In this document: piece by piece, positions 1 through 11,852 of the stretch
Layout of the letters: the number at the start of each line of letters is the position of its first letter
How positions within the stretch are numbered: position 1 is the first letter of the stretch
Notes under the pieces: generated by a model
Told to the model about the DNA's origin: nothing
The model's database searches: none
What the model saw: only the letters and a program-made list of their open reading frames with translations
From: Lophium mytilinum
Lineage: Eukaryota; Ascomycota; Dothideomycetes; Mytilinidiales; Mytilinidiaceae
Assembly: GCA_010093605.1 (NCBI GenBank)
Contig: MU004183.1
Span: 2,046,001 to 2,110,000 of the forward strand
Direction: 5' to 3'
DNA length: 64,000 bases
Position numbers and translations under genes: made by a program

Positions 1-3000
1 GACGGCAAGGTCGACAAAGTACAATCAAGCGTTTTGGAAATCCATCAAAAAGTGGGCATGACCAACGAGTACCTTCAGCATGCCAATGATGGAATCAAAA
101 TCGTGGACCAGAACATCACCGGAGTGAAGACCGAACTCAAGACCGAACTCCAGAAGATGACGGTGCTGTTCACTGAATCTATCAAAGAGACACAGAACCA
201 AAACTTGAGGGAAATATCTCGTCTTAAAGCCCAGGAACCACAGAAGACCCAGAAGAGTCATTCCAACAGCAAGATGGACGTCTCGGAAAAGAAACATGCT
301 GCGCTTGACGAGATCCGGAGAAACTTTAAAGCAAATTTGGTGGATTGGTCAGCTACTAGGGCCCAACTCAAAGCTCAAAGAAACGGCTTTCGAGAGGATA
401 TCGCCCCAGGGACCGCTAAGTGGCTGTCTAAAGATCAAAAGTTCACGGAATGGATCCAGGGTCCAAACCCGGTGCTATGGGTAACTGGCGGCGAGGGCAC
501 GGGGAAAAGCTTCCTAGCTTATGCAGCAGCAGAAGAATTGCGGAAGACATATGACGATCAGGACCGAACTTCAGTTGCCTACTTCTGCTTCAGAGAAGAA
601 GAGACCGGCCTCCAATCTATCGAGAACTGCCTTGCTAGCCTCGCTCTGCAGATCGCAGAGCACGATGGGAAATACCGCGATCAGTTGCGCGCCGAATTGA
701 AGCGTGAAACCGACGAAAACACATGGCAACGGTTCTTCGCCAATAGGTATACCGCAAAATCAGATGGTCGTATATTCCTGGTTCTAGATGGACTAGATGA
801 GTTGTCCAATCAAGAAAGCGAAGGAAGCTCAACCTTGATCAAGTACCTAACGCAACGCGATGAAGGAAACTTGCGTATTCGAATACTACTTTCATGTAGG
901 AGAACTCTTTCTTCCGCGATGGAAACTTTGAATCCGGAGGTCTTGGCATTGACAAGAGAAAACCTTTCTTCCGATATGACGCTCCTGATAAAATCCCGTT
1001 GCAACTCTCTGCCAAGGCTAAAGAAGTTTCCAAAGCCGGTACTTCGTGAAATCATGAAGAAAGTAAAGAGCCAAGCAGATGGTAAGTCAACTCTTCAGAC
1101 ACTTGAAGCAGCTAACGCCTTCTAGGAATGCTCTACATCGAGCACATGCTACGCCGTCTCAGTTACATCGGTCGCCAAGGTGCAGTACTGAAGGATATAG
1201 AGAAGAATCTTCCCGATAACTTGCAGGACCTGTACCAGCTACTTCTAGATGAATGTCACAGAGGAAGGACCGACGCGCAGTACAAGGCATTGAAGAGGCT
1301 CTTCGCGTGGCTCGCTTATTCCAAACGATCGTTGACCCTGGAAGAAGCTGAAGACTTGGTGAAGATGACTGTTCCAGATGGATCATTTGACGTTGAAGAT
1401 GAAATAATTGGGCGTTCAGCAAGGTAATTATTCAATCCCTTCTGTTCCATTTTGGGGTCGTCTTTAGTGGCTCGAAGCTGTTACAGGCATTTCAGATTGA
1501 AGAGTTTCACATTCCTGAGACATATTCGAGGCATCTCAGAACGTTACAGAAATGCTAATTATCCCCACAGGATTTTAGAACTCGCACGAACCGTTGATGA
1601 AGAAGAAGACGGTAACGACGAAGGGGACGACGATAGTGACAGCGCTATCGAAAAGGTCAATCTTGAGCAGCTGAGCAACGAGCAAGCTAGCTTGACTTTC
1701 CAAGAACGCTCTCTTCGGGAGTTCTTCAAAGCCGTTGACGTCGACGATACGGGCTTGCGCACACCCTCCTCTGCTGCCCACCTCACGATCTTCGATATGG
1801 CGACATCTACACTAGTCACCGCTGCGCAGAAGGACATCCGAAAAGAAGCACCTATCCTTTCTTCGTATGCTGCGAATTACTGGTATCATCATCTCATCGA
1901 AATTGACCTGGAAAACACTTCAGATGCTGAGACCATTCAGGTCCTCAATGCGCTTCAAAGTATTCTTAGCAACGCCTACAACGTCTCGCTAGTCATCGAA
2001 ACTTTTGCATTCTCTCATAAAGATACTTACCCGGATAGTGGCTCCGTCGAGAAGGTCACATGGATCGATACAATGATGAAATGGATTGCGAAAGGAGCAG
2101 GAATGAAGGACCTTGCTCTTCCTTCTGAGACTAGGGAATGGGTCTCTAGTATCTCGGAGAATCGTGCGGGCGTGCTGATCCCGTTAGCTCGTGGACATGT
2201 TAACAACTGGTATACGTCGAGAACTCGATGGACCATTAATTGGGGGTTTAGCTTTGCAAAGGCTGCTCTCGAAGTCGTAGGCACTGCCCAGCCTTTCTGG
2301 TTTGGACGTACAGCTAACGTGTGATAGTGGGAAACTCCAGATGAGAACATTCTCAACATTGCAAAAGTTCAGCAAGTGGTTGATCGCTTTCCGGACATTC
2401 GGGGTGGTGCCGGTGAAAAGAGAGCCATAGGAACCTTGCTGACCTGGGAGGACTCCGAAAAAGCAGTCGAATACCTCCGCGAGGCTTTTGATAGCTTCCC
2501 AGAGGATAGCACCAAGGACAAGTTCTGCTGTGGCTGGTTACTAGCTGATGCCTACGAAAATCTTGCTAAACGGGAAGAAGCGGTTGACGCTATCGACAAA
2601 GCACTTGCGACTCTTCCGCTGGACTGGAAGGAAGACACTGATTTTGTTGAATGGAAAGAATGGGTCCTTATTACGAAAGCCGAACTGTTGTCCGAACTTG
2701 AAAAGACACAAGATGCAATAGACGCGTACAACGAAGCAAGAACTGTCAATCCAAACAACACTATGGGCGGTTGGCGACTCAAACCTATGGCAAGTATTCT
2801 CAACCAGGATAACGATCCAGATGGGCGACGGCTGCTTGATATGCTGAGGTCGTGGACGACCCAGGAGAGACGCGAATATCTTGATTGGATTCTGCTTTTC
2901 ACCGACTCGGGTTCAGTTGAGGCAATCTGCCGATCCGCGAAGCTGAACGAAGACGAGGGGATAAAGTTCCTTGACGATGTTGTAAAGGACTACGAACAGT

Positions 3001-4394
3001 ATCGCCCAGCAAAGTCCCCCCGGATTATCTTTCTTCATTCAGAGCTTGCCGCTTTCTATGGCCAGGTGCTAGGCGATGAGAAGAAAGCCAAAGAAATGTA
3101 TCGCGATATTCTCACCACAACGGTCAAGGAGGAGGACCTAGAGCGGCTGCAATCTACCTTCTACTCCACGAGGTTGGGACTGGCAAACTTGATCTTCTCA
3201 GAATTTCTCTCCTCGACTGAGCCTACTCAGAAAGTTGCATTGCTGGAAGAGATGAGAGACCTCCCCGCAGGGTCCTTCGCGGAGGAATCCGAACGGGATC
3301 TTGACCAGTCGCACGTGAGCGTGATGCTAGCCATCATGCTACGCTCTCTAGGCCCTGCGATGGAGTATCAAGCACACATGCAGAAGGTCTTTCAGAAGTG
3401 CGTAAGCGGTCTCACTGATGCGGAAAGCTCGAATGATATGAGCAGTTTTCGGTTGCTTTCGAAGGTTCTGGCTTGTATGGAAGGGCTCGAAAGAGATGCT
3501 CTCATTGCTCTGTCGTGCCAGTTCTCTGTGACGAATCCGGAACTAAACCACAACGACAGCTCATCAAGCAAATCATCTGAGAACGGCGACGAAGCGGATG
3601 ATGCTGCTGCTCATACTAAGGAAGGTGACCAAGCTGAGTCACCAGGTGCCGAGCGCCCAATCAAAGATGAGCAGGCCGAAGCGCCGGGCATTGCAAGGAC
3701 CTATGAGGCGGACACCGCTGATGAAGCTGAAAGCAACGGAAGTACAGAAGAGAAACCAAATCCAGTCGAAAGCATCGTGATCACATCTACAACCACAACC
3801 ATAACAACACTGACGAACGACCCGAACTTCAAACTCGATACTACCGCTGGCGCAAGCGAAGAGACCCAGCATGTCCAAGTGGAAGGTGGCCCTGATGAAA
3901 GCACCAAGGCGGAAGCTGAATCAAACCCTACGGATTCCCTCGTGGGCTCAAGAGATCCACTCGAGGTTTCAGACGACGCGATGTCGACGGGTCCAAACAA
4001 TCCATCGCTACAAAGTTCACCCGACGAGGAGCTATGGGACTGCTACGTGTGGTGTGACGGCGGATGCGGTACTGGTCTAAACTCTTGGACCACGCCCGTG
4101 TTCTACTGCATCATCTGTGCGTGTACCGATCTATGCACGTCGTGCCATGCGAAGAGACTTGCTCAGAATCATGGCGAACCGGCTAACTCATGGAGAACAT
4201 TTTGCGGAAAGGATCACAAGTACATCAAAGGCCCTATCGAGGGCTGGAGGGGAGTGAAAGATGGTGTGATGCGCATAGGGGAAGAAGAAATTCCGTTTCA
4301 GGACTGGTTGAAGGATCTAGAAGAGAAGAGGTGGAAAGATGCGTGGACTACCTTCTGGAAGGGTGGTACTGGCGTCAAGGACATCGGCACCTGA
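1..4394 (+). CDS. NACHT-TPR-ZZ NLR-like protein, 5'-truncated by window edge
   Basis: The reading frame is already open at base 1. The best exon model is <1-1081, 1126-1423, 1571-2276, 2328-4394 (about 1383 residues visible); introns of 44, 147 and 51 nt restore the frame, and the last contains a GCTAAC branch site. In order the protein shows an N-terminal charged helical stretch, a NACHT NTPase with Walker A GGEGTGKS (bases 487-510) and Walker B-like FLVLDGLDEL (near 775-804), the post-NACHT block containing LTFQERSLREFF, helical TPR-like repeats (about 2440-3540), a low-complexity acidic/Thr linker, and a C-terminal ZZ-type zinc finger with paired Cys residues at about 4051-4145. Such fungal STAND NTPases are thought to act in non-self recognition or programmed cell death; the exact role of this one is inference. 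The N-terminal effector domain, if any, lies upstream of the window. A 44-nt alternative for the second intron (1424-1467) soon hits a stop, so I prefer 1424-1570. Confidence 0.85.
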
Positions 4395-5317
4395 GTTCTA
4401 CCTTCATATAGTACTTGGTCTCTCCGGCTCTACTCTTACCTAAGCTAGCAGGCTCTAACTTAGTGCAAAGGTAGCCCAGCTCTCACAGTATCAATGTTCA
4501 CAGTTAGTAATAATAAACGGGTTGAAATGTATGGATATTTTACTACGTAGACTCTACTCTTGCTCGCTTGATACCACTGTAAGAAGAACGTTTAGTCCAC
4601 AGGTGATTGATCTCTGATGCATTGCCCTTCGCATTGTACATACTCACGTGATACTTTAGATGTTTTGAAGAGCTCGTATTTGGTGTAGAATGTCGTGGAA
4701 TGTGGTGAAAGTCTGCAGTCCCCGACGCCCGTCGTCCAGGCACCAGCGCTCTACAGTGTAGGTAGCCACATATTTCGTAGCCTGGCACGATTACACTACT
4801 CTATTAAACTGCTTAGCGCTGATGAGTCATCACTCGATTAGCGCCTGGACCCCAGGAGTAGTGATAGATGCGTGGACTTTAGGTCACCCTTCTTGTAATA
4901 AATGATCTGATTACGTGGTGGACTATTGCTAGCAATGATGAGGATAGCACATCCTAATACCACTCCCTTTTGTCCTGTGGACCAATGTAGGTCGGCAGTA
5001 GTGTCCATGCTTATCAAAAAGTCAATATTCGATTCTCTAGAATACCTATATCACAATCCTGAACGACATGGCCAATTGCGGCCTCAATTATCCACCGGTA
5101 CGCTATGCGGTCGTATATTACAACGCGAATGAGAAGCCTGTATCGATACAAACAGAATCCCATACTCTGACATCCACAGAAACGCTCCGAGTCTACCATT
5201 TCATCCAGCGAGCCCAAGCGAGCATCGCGCCTAACACCACGAGCAAAACACAAACGCCAGCAAGTGCCTGAAGCCACGCTAATCGATCAAGGTTCTAAAC
5301 ACGCCCCAATGAAGCCA
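4395..5317. other. Intergenic, no supported gene
   Basis: About 920 bases between the converging ends of the NLR-like gene and the golgin gene. It should hold both 3' UTRs. Short open frames on both strands (for example 4926-5132 and 5014-5277) have no recognisable domain and I do not call them. Confidence 0.6.
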
Positions 5318-8300
5318 CTACTTGGCAGTAACAGCCGCCATCCACTTCTGCTCGTCCTTCTTGTCGAAATGCAGGAGCATGCCTAGGACCGGTATCAATT
5401 GCTGCTGATACTTCTTATCCTTCTGCTCCAAGAACTGCAGGAGCACGTTCTTGAGGTAGACGTAATCTAGCGAGCTCGACCCGGCGGGTTCGGGCTGGCT
5501 AGATGGAGTGCGAGATTTGGGCATTGGAGAGCCGATCCGGCTGCGTGGAGAGGAGTCGATGGAGGACCGGGAGGATTGGACATTTGTGTCTAGCACCCTG
5601 TTTTTCGCGCCCTGAAGAGTTTTGAGCTCGTCGGTCATTGTCTATGAGGTATTAGTATATACAGATTAATGGAGACGTGCAAGAAATGCTTACCTTATTA
5701 GCTTTTTGCACCTTCTCCAGTCGATTTTGTAGCTCGTCGAACGTGCGCCGGAGATCTGATTTCTCTTTCTCCAGGTCGCGGGCTTGTTTCTCGCTGTCGT
5801 CTAATGCGTCACGAAGCTGGCTCATTGCTTGTCTGACCTCCGCGACCTCCTCGTTCGCCTGTGCAGTCTTGCGGTCTAGTTCCTCTTTCTGCCTCCGCAG
5901 CTCCTTCTCCGACGTTGCAAGGTCTTTCTTATCTTCGACAGCACGAGCGAGAGCCCTCTCAGCATCCCGAGCCTTGTGCTTGAGCTCCTCAAGCTCTCTA
6001 GCACGCCGTCGACCAAACGTGCTAGCTTGCTCCTCTGCTCGCTCTCGTTCCTCGATAGCCAAGTCTAGGCGTTCTTGCATCTCTCGTATTCTGGAGTCTG
6101 CGCGGCCTTGTGCATCTGCGAGTAGTCTCCGCATGGTTTCTCCTTCTCTGCTTCGTTCGCTCAAAAGCCGATGGGCGTCTGCCAGCTCCTCTTCGAGGCT
6201 CTCGCTTCTAGATCGGACCTCCTTCATCTGCGTGCCCATTTCTTGCGTTTGATCTTGCATGCTATTCATGAGATCCTGAGCACTGACATATTGCGCAGAC
6301 TTAAGCTGGATCTCGTCACGTAGGCTTTCGACGTCCCTAGTCAGCTTGGCAGCGTCCTGCTCCAAGTCTCGTAGTTTAGTACGCGACGCTCTCAACTCTT
6401 CCTGAGATTTGGCTAGATCCTTCATAAGTCTGTCTCTTGTTTCAACGGCTTCTTGGCGGTCGATCTCGGTTCTCTGTAGATCACGTTGGGCTTTCCTGTT
6501 TGTCTCCTCGAGTGCCAGGCGCTGACTTGTCTCTTGCTTGATCTTTTCGTTCAAAGATCTGATGTCACCGTCTTTATCGTTCATCTCTGATTTATATGTC
6601 GCAATCTCAGACCTGAGATCCTTCTCCCGGATTTCTAGTCGGCGGATGTCAGCTGATCTAGCTATCAATTCCTCCTTTGTTCCTCTAAGTTCGGCAACCT
6701 CACTACGGAGCGACATCAGCTCGGGTTGCGCTTTTTGAAGAATTTCGCGCATGTCGGTAAGGTCTTTGTATCTTGATGTAGCGAGCTGCTGGGCCACTGA
6801 TAGATCAGTCTGAAGCGAGTCTGCCTTCTGTTTCAACTCCTCAAATTCGAAGGTCAAGCTTTGATGCGCTTTTTCGGAGCTGGCGTTCGATGCGTGACTA
6901 GTGCGTAGTTCCGCTATCTCCCTCTCTAACTCATGCATCCCCTCTTCCAGAGCTTTCTTCTCGGCCTCTAGCTCCTTGATCTTGTCCTTTGCTTCAACAT
7001 GCCCTTGTCCGATATCGAGCATCCCTTCTTTGAGTGTTTCGATCTCCTCTTCGAGAGCCTCCTGGTCTTTGATCTTCTTTTGAATTACGTTCATCGAGTT
7101 CTCCTTCTCAGCAACCTCGATCTGTAGACGTTCGATAGCAGCGTCCTTTGCAGACACTTCCTCGTTGAGTATCGCGAGCAGCTTTTGAGCGTCTTCCCAC
7201 TGTGCTGTCGTGATGTTAGAGGATTCCGGAGCAGATTGGCCTTTCACCTCGACACTCTCCGGTGTTATGATTCCTTCGGTTGGCAGATTGGGACTAGGTG
7301 CCTTGCCTCCCTTCTTCTTCTTCTTATTTTTCTTTTTGGACGGGGCACTCTCATCTGCCTTTGAAGTGGCCTCGGCGACCTCCAGAGTTGGCTCCGCCTG
7401 ATTTTGGACAGCTTCGGCGTCCTTCTGGGCTTGTTCGAGCTTGGAAACAGCACTGTCCTTCTGCAATTGCATGTCTTTCAGCTGACCTCGCAGCGTGTTG
7501 ACTAGATTGTTCAGTGTAGTACCGCGCTTCTCAGCTTTAGTATGCGCTTCACGCAAACCTGCGAGGTCGGCCTCCAACGCCTCCACCTGAACTCGAAGCT
7601 GATCTTGCTGGTCGTTTCCAATCATTTTCTCTCCTTCAGCGGAGTGCAGCTCCTCTAACTCTAAGCTGGCCTTCTCGAGCTGGGTCTGGAGATCCTTAAC
7701 AGAAGCTTCGTGCTCTATTTGCAGAGTCTCTCGCATTCGAAGCTCCTCCTCGGCCTTTTGTAATTTGGTCTTTAGGTCATCGGTGGTAGTCTCGAGAGAC
7801 TTACATTGGTCGCTCAACTCTCGGCTCGAGCGTTCTGTGGTGTCCTTGCACGTCTGTAGGTCCATTGTGGCAGTTTCCAGATTCTGAACCAAATGTTCTG
7901 CTGACTCTTTGGCAACGGCTAAATCGGTCTTTAGTGTATTGTTCTCCTTTTGGAGGTCCTCAATCTTGTCTTCCCGCTCCTGTAATTGTGATTGTAAACG
8001 CGGTAGCTCACTGTCGTAGGAGAAAAATTCCTCGCTCTCTTCAACCGTATCCGAAACCTTTCGTGGAGAAGTAGGATTATCGTCATCCGTAGCTTGGGTT
8101 GCGTTGTCATCGTCCCCTGCGGTCGCCTTAGTAGCATGACTTTCAGTGATTTCCGCCTTCAACTTTGTAACCTCGTCCGACGCCTCCTTAGCCCTCTTCT
8201 CTGCCTCCTCATATTTCTTGTTGAGCTCGTCCCGCTCTCTTGAAACGCGCTTGAGTTCATCCATGATCATGTCACCCTTCTGGTTTATTTGGTTGAGGTA

Positions 8301-8987
8301 TTCAACGAATGCGCTGGGCTCGGTGATCGAGGTCAGAGGTGTGTTTTCGCGGAGAGACGCTTCGAAGGACTCGATTGCGCCAACTCTAGCATGGGCTATG
8401 CGGTAGGATCGTAAGAGCTCTACCAGGTCGTTATTAGAAGTGTGGAGAAAACAGGGGCGGATCATCATACCTGAATACTTCGGCTCAAGTTTGTCAAGTT
8501 TTCGAAGCCTAGCTTGTATTTCTGGAGGTATCTCATCCTGTGCCTTCTCCTTGGGAGCTTCCTTGGGACTCTTCTCTGGCTCCTTGCCATTGGTCTCGTT
8601 CTCCTTTCCAGCCTCCTCGGTCGACTCCACAGGTTCTGGCTTCTCCTTGGGCTTCGGCGTCCCAACGCGACTCGGTTCCTCATCCTCTCCTATAACGAAT
8701 TCAGGGTCAAACTCTGAGGGATCAGGGCCCTTTCCCTGGGGCGCCTTGCTTCCATTGTCTTGATCTTTGGACCGCGCGGTTCGTTTGGAAGGGGATAGAG
8801 TTCGGGCACCGGCGGAGCGTCGGGCGGAGGAGCTAGATCGGGAGGGCGACTGGGACGAGGGTGATTTCTGCTTCGCTTGCTCCTCTGCTATTCGAGCATC
8901 TATGGCTCCTTTGATGCGCTGAAAGTTTGTCAATTGCGGCTCTCTGAAATGTAGGGGCGTTTGAGGTACCTGGAGGCCTTGGAACAT
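5318..8987 (-). CDS. GRIP-domain golgin (IMH1-like coiled-coil tether)
   Basis: Two exons on the minus strand, 8987-5694 and 5641-5318, with a 52-nt intron (GTAAGC...CATAG) that is phase 0; the product is about 1205 residues. Residues 1-170 are Ser/Pro/Lys-rich and disordered. From about 200 to 1080 the protein is almost continuous heptad coiled coil, broken by a Lys-rich segment (near bases 7300-7350). The last 50 residues, encoded by the short second exon, carry a GRIP domain (SLDYVYLKNVLLQFLE followed by a hydrophobic/charged helix), which in golgins binds Arl1-GTP at the trans-Golgi. Without the intron the GRIP domain would be lost. I chose the ATG at 8987 (MFQGLQVPQ); an in-frame ATG at 9014 adds nine residues. 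It is divergent from the zuotin gene with about 250 bp between starts. Function by family: tethering vesicles at the trans-Golgi. Confidence 0.9.
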
Positions 8988-9235
8988 AATGAGGGAGCGA
9001 CTATGGGCGCACAATCTCCAGTATTTATCTTCGAGTCAATCCCATAGCGTGGAGAGGTTGTATGTGGCTTCTTACTCAAACACCGCTGAGCCCGGTGATG
9101 CTCTGACGGCGCTAGTAGATCACGTGCTGTGGATCCTCCGCACCCCTGTCACTTTAGTAGTTTTCGCGAGCAAAAAATGCAGCTCCAACAGTCAGCCTTC
9201 CTTCTTCACGTCGCATACAAGATTCGACCGAAGCC

Positions 9236-10671
9236 ATGACGACTTTCCAGATTGGGCTGCCGCTGCCAGTCCTTTCAGCGGACTGGTCTGCCCCGACCGA
9301 GTCGAAGACTCTCACAGCTGCGACCGATCGCAACATCGAGCCTGTTGGCCCGCACTTCCTCGCGCATGCCCGGAGGGTAAGGTAGACTCATTCAGCAGAG
9401 GAAGACAGTACTGATGCATCTCCCATTATAGAAGCGACACAAGCGCACCTTCTCCGAGGATGACCGCATCCAGGCTCAAACCAACGTCAAGAAGGTTGAG
9501 GATGAAGATGCTGGGGAAATCAGCGAGCCAGAGGATCCTTTGATGCTCTCCAGAGATGCGAAAGACTGGAAGGTACGCGACGTGTTACTTTGGTAATTTC
9601 TAGACATATGATCTAACATCGTCTTAGGGACAAGATCACTACGCTGTCCTCGGATTGTCGAAGTACCGGTTCAAAGCTACCGAGGACCAGATCAAGCGTG
9701 CCCACCGCAAGAAGGTTTTAAAGCATCACCCTGACAAGAAGGCCGCCGCCGGTGGCACCGAGGACGACTCGTTCTTCAAGTGTATCCAGAAAGCCACGGA
9801 AATTCTCTCCGATCCCGTCAAGCGTCGCCAATTCGACTCCTGTGACGAGAACGCCGACGTTGAGCCACCCTCTAAGAAGGAAACGCAAAAGGGCAACTTC
9901 TACAAGCTATGGGGCAAGGTGTTTGAGGCCGAGGGCCGCTTCTCGAGAAACCAGCCCGTGCCTAAGCTTGGCAACGACAAGAGCACCAAGCCGGACGTGG
10001 AGCATTTCTACAACTTCTGGTATAACTTTGACAGCTGGAGGTCCTTCGAGTACCAGGACGAGGATGTCCCCGATGACAACGAGAACCGAGACCAGAAGCG
10101 TCACGTGGAGAGGAAGAACCAGAATGCTCGTAGGAAGAAGAAGACGGAGGATACTGCCCGCCTACGGAAGCTGGTGGATGATGCTCTGGCGCTGGACGAA
10201 CGAATCAAGAAGTTCCGCCAAGCCGAGCACGCACAGAAAAACAAGAAGCGGCTGGAGAAGGAGGCTGCGGCCAAACGCGAGGCGGAAGAAGCGGCAAAGG
10301 CTAAGGAAGAGGAGGCCAAGCTGAAGGCCGAGCAGGAGGTCGCCGAAAAGGCCGCGAAGGCTGACGGCAAGAAGGCTAAGGAAGCAGCCAAGAACGCCGC
10401 AAAGAAGAACAAGAGAGTGGTGCGTGGCGCCACAAAAGAGGCGAATTACTTCCACAGCGGAGGAGCTGCTACTGCGGCTCAGATCGACTCTGCGTTGAAC
10501 GACACCGACCTGATCATCACGAAGATCGACAACGAGGAGCTCGCTGCGTTAACCGCGAAGCTCAATGGGAAGAAGGATCCCACAGAGATCAAGCAGATAT
10601 TCTTGGACGAGGTCAAAGGGCTCGTTAGTGCTGGCAAGCTGAAGGAGGGCGAGGCCAAGTCACTGGCATGA
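9236..10671 (+). CDS. zuo1: Zuotin, ribosome-associated J-domain co-chaperone
   Basis: Exons 9236-9376, 9432-9572 and 9628-10671 (441 residues); both introns (55 nt each) are phase 0 with good borders (GTAAGG...TATAG, GTACGC...CTTAG). The N-terminal part is zuotin-like, and the J domain starts at the third exon (DHYAVLGLSK) with the HPD motif at about residue 129 (KHHPDKK). After it comes the zuotin homology domain with FYNFWYNFDSWRSFEY, a long charged Lys/Glu/Ala helix rich in KEAAAKREAEEA-type sequence that contacts rRNA, and a C-terminal helical bundle. By family, Zuo1 pairs with Ssz1 to form RAC on the 60S exit tunnel and stimulates Ssb Hsp70 on nascent chains. Length agrees with fungal orthologs. 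The start ATG at 9236 is the first in frame and lies about 250 bp from the divergent golgin start. Confidence 0.95.
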
Positions 10672-11852
10672 TTGCGGGTAGTGTTTGATTGAGATTTGAT
10701 AGATAGATTGGGCAACTGGACTTGGTGTTGGAATGAATGCCTTCTTGTCAAACGGCTTGCTGCTTTGCAAGTGCTCGTGTTTGCTTGTTGCTTTGTAGAC
10801 CACCATGATTCCTCGCCGCTATGTTACGGCTACTGACTCAACCTGCCTTTTACGGCTGTGAGTTGTTCTAATGATATGCCAATGCTGAGTCTGGATAGCA
10901 CAGACTGGCTCCTATATACACCTTGCCAAATTGACATTCACGTAATCACAGAGTCTGTGAGGGTATCTATTAGCCAACATCTCGTATTGATATGGATTAG
11001 CATTTTCAGAAAGTAGTGTGTTGGTTACAGTAGACTGACGCCCGGTCATTCACAGCAGTTCCCACCAATCAATTAGAGATGCTCAAGCCGCAGTTACACA
11101 CGTCCCAGTCTATATGCAGAGCTAAGAGTTGCCCATTCCGTCATCTCATCACGCCCACATGCATGCAGCTCTCTTATCGGTTCGTGATGGGGATTAGTGT
11201 GCATATCAGTCTGCATATGCCTCCCAACCCTCAGCCATCGACTATGCTATCGACTACCTATACTAGGCTGGGCCTTGGCTGGGATTGATTGCTTTGTGTG
11301 CGCCGTAGTGCGGAGAAAGAGCCTATTCACCGTTTGACTCTCGTGTGCTCTCCAGGGCGACGGGCACTCCGACTGCAGCACCATCGCTCACTGCGTCTAA
11401 TAAGCATTTCCCACAGCGCGCCGAGAGGCTCCAAGGTCGCTCCCCTGCCCACAGTAGCCAGCCAGAATGGACAAGGCATCGCAGCCAAGAGGTCTTGGTT
11501 CGCCCCGGAATAGCTGTGACTGCGTGCGTTGCCCTTAACTGAGCAGATCGCCCCCCAGGACCGCACTGCAGCAGCACCTCCGCCGCCTCTGCATCGTCAC
11601 TGCAACTTCGTCCGACGAGCGTCTTCACCGATCGTAAACCCCCACTCCGGCGTGGAAGCTCTCCGCCCTCTCCGCACTGCTCTTCGCCGTCCACGACATT
11701 CTTCTGCAGCTCTTCGCCTGTGAGAAGGCTCCACGCGCGCCAGGGTCGTCCGCAAGCGGGCAAGACCCCAGATTGCCTTTTGACGGCGACGGGATACTCG
11801 TTACGATCGCGTGCCTCCATCAACTGCCTGGAAATACCAATCGGAAATCAGG
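10672..11852. other. Intergenic, no supported gene
   Basis: About 1.2 kb, of which the part from roughly 11500 is C-rich with many CTCC/CTGC runs and is probably the promoter and 5' UTR of the universal-stress gene. Several open frames here (such as 11323-11823 minus) are produced by the GC-rich composition and show no domain. Confidence 0.5.

Noticed and set aside
1424-1467. 44-nt intron alternative in the NLR-like gene
   Set aside because: The exon that would follow (1468 onward) reaches a TAA near 1557 in the needed frame; the 147-nt intron to 1570 gives the continuous SARILELART sequence.
5677-8763. Several plus-strand Ser-rich open frames inside the golgin gene
   Set aside because: They are reverse-complement shadows of the Glu/Lys-rich coiled coil, with no domain of their own.
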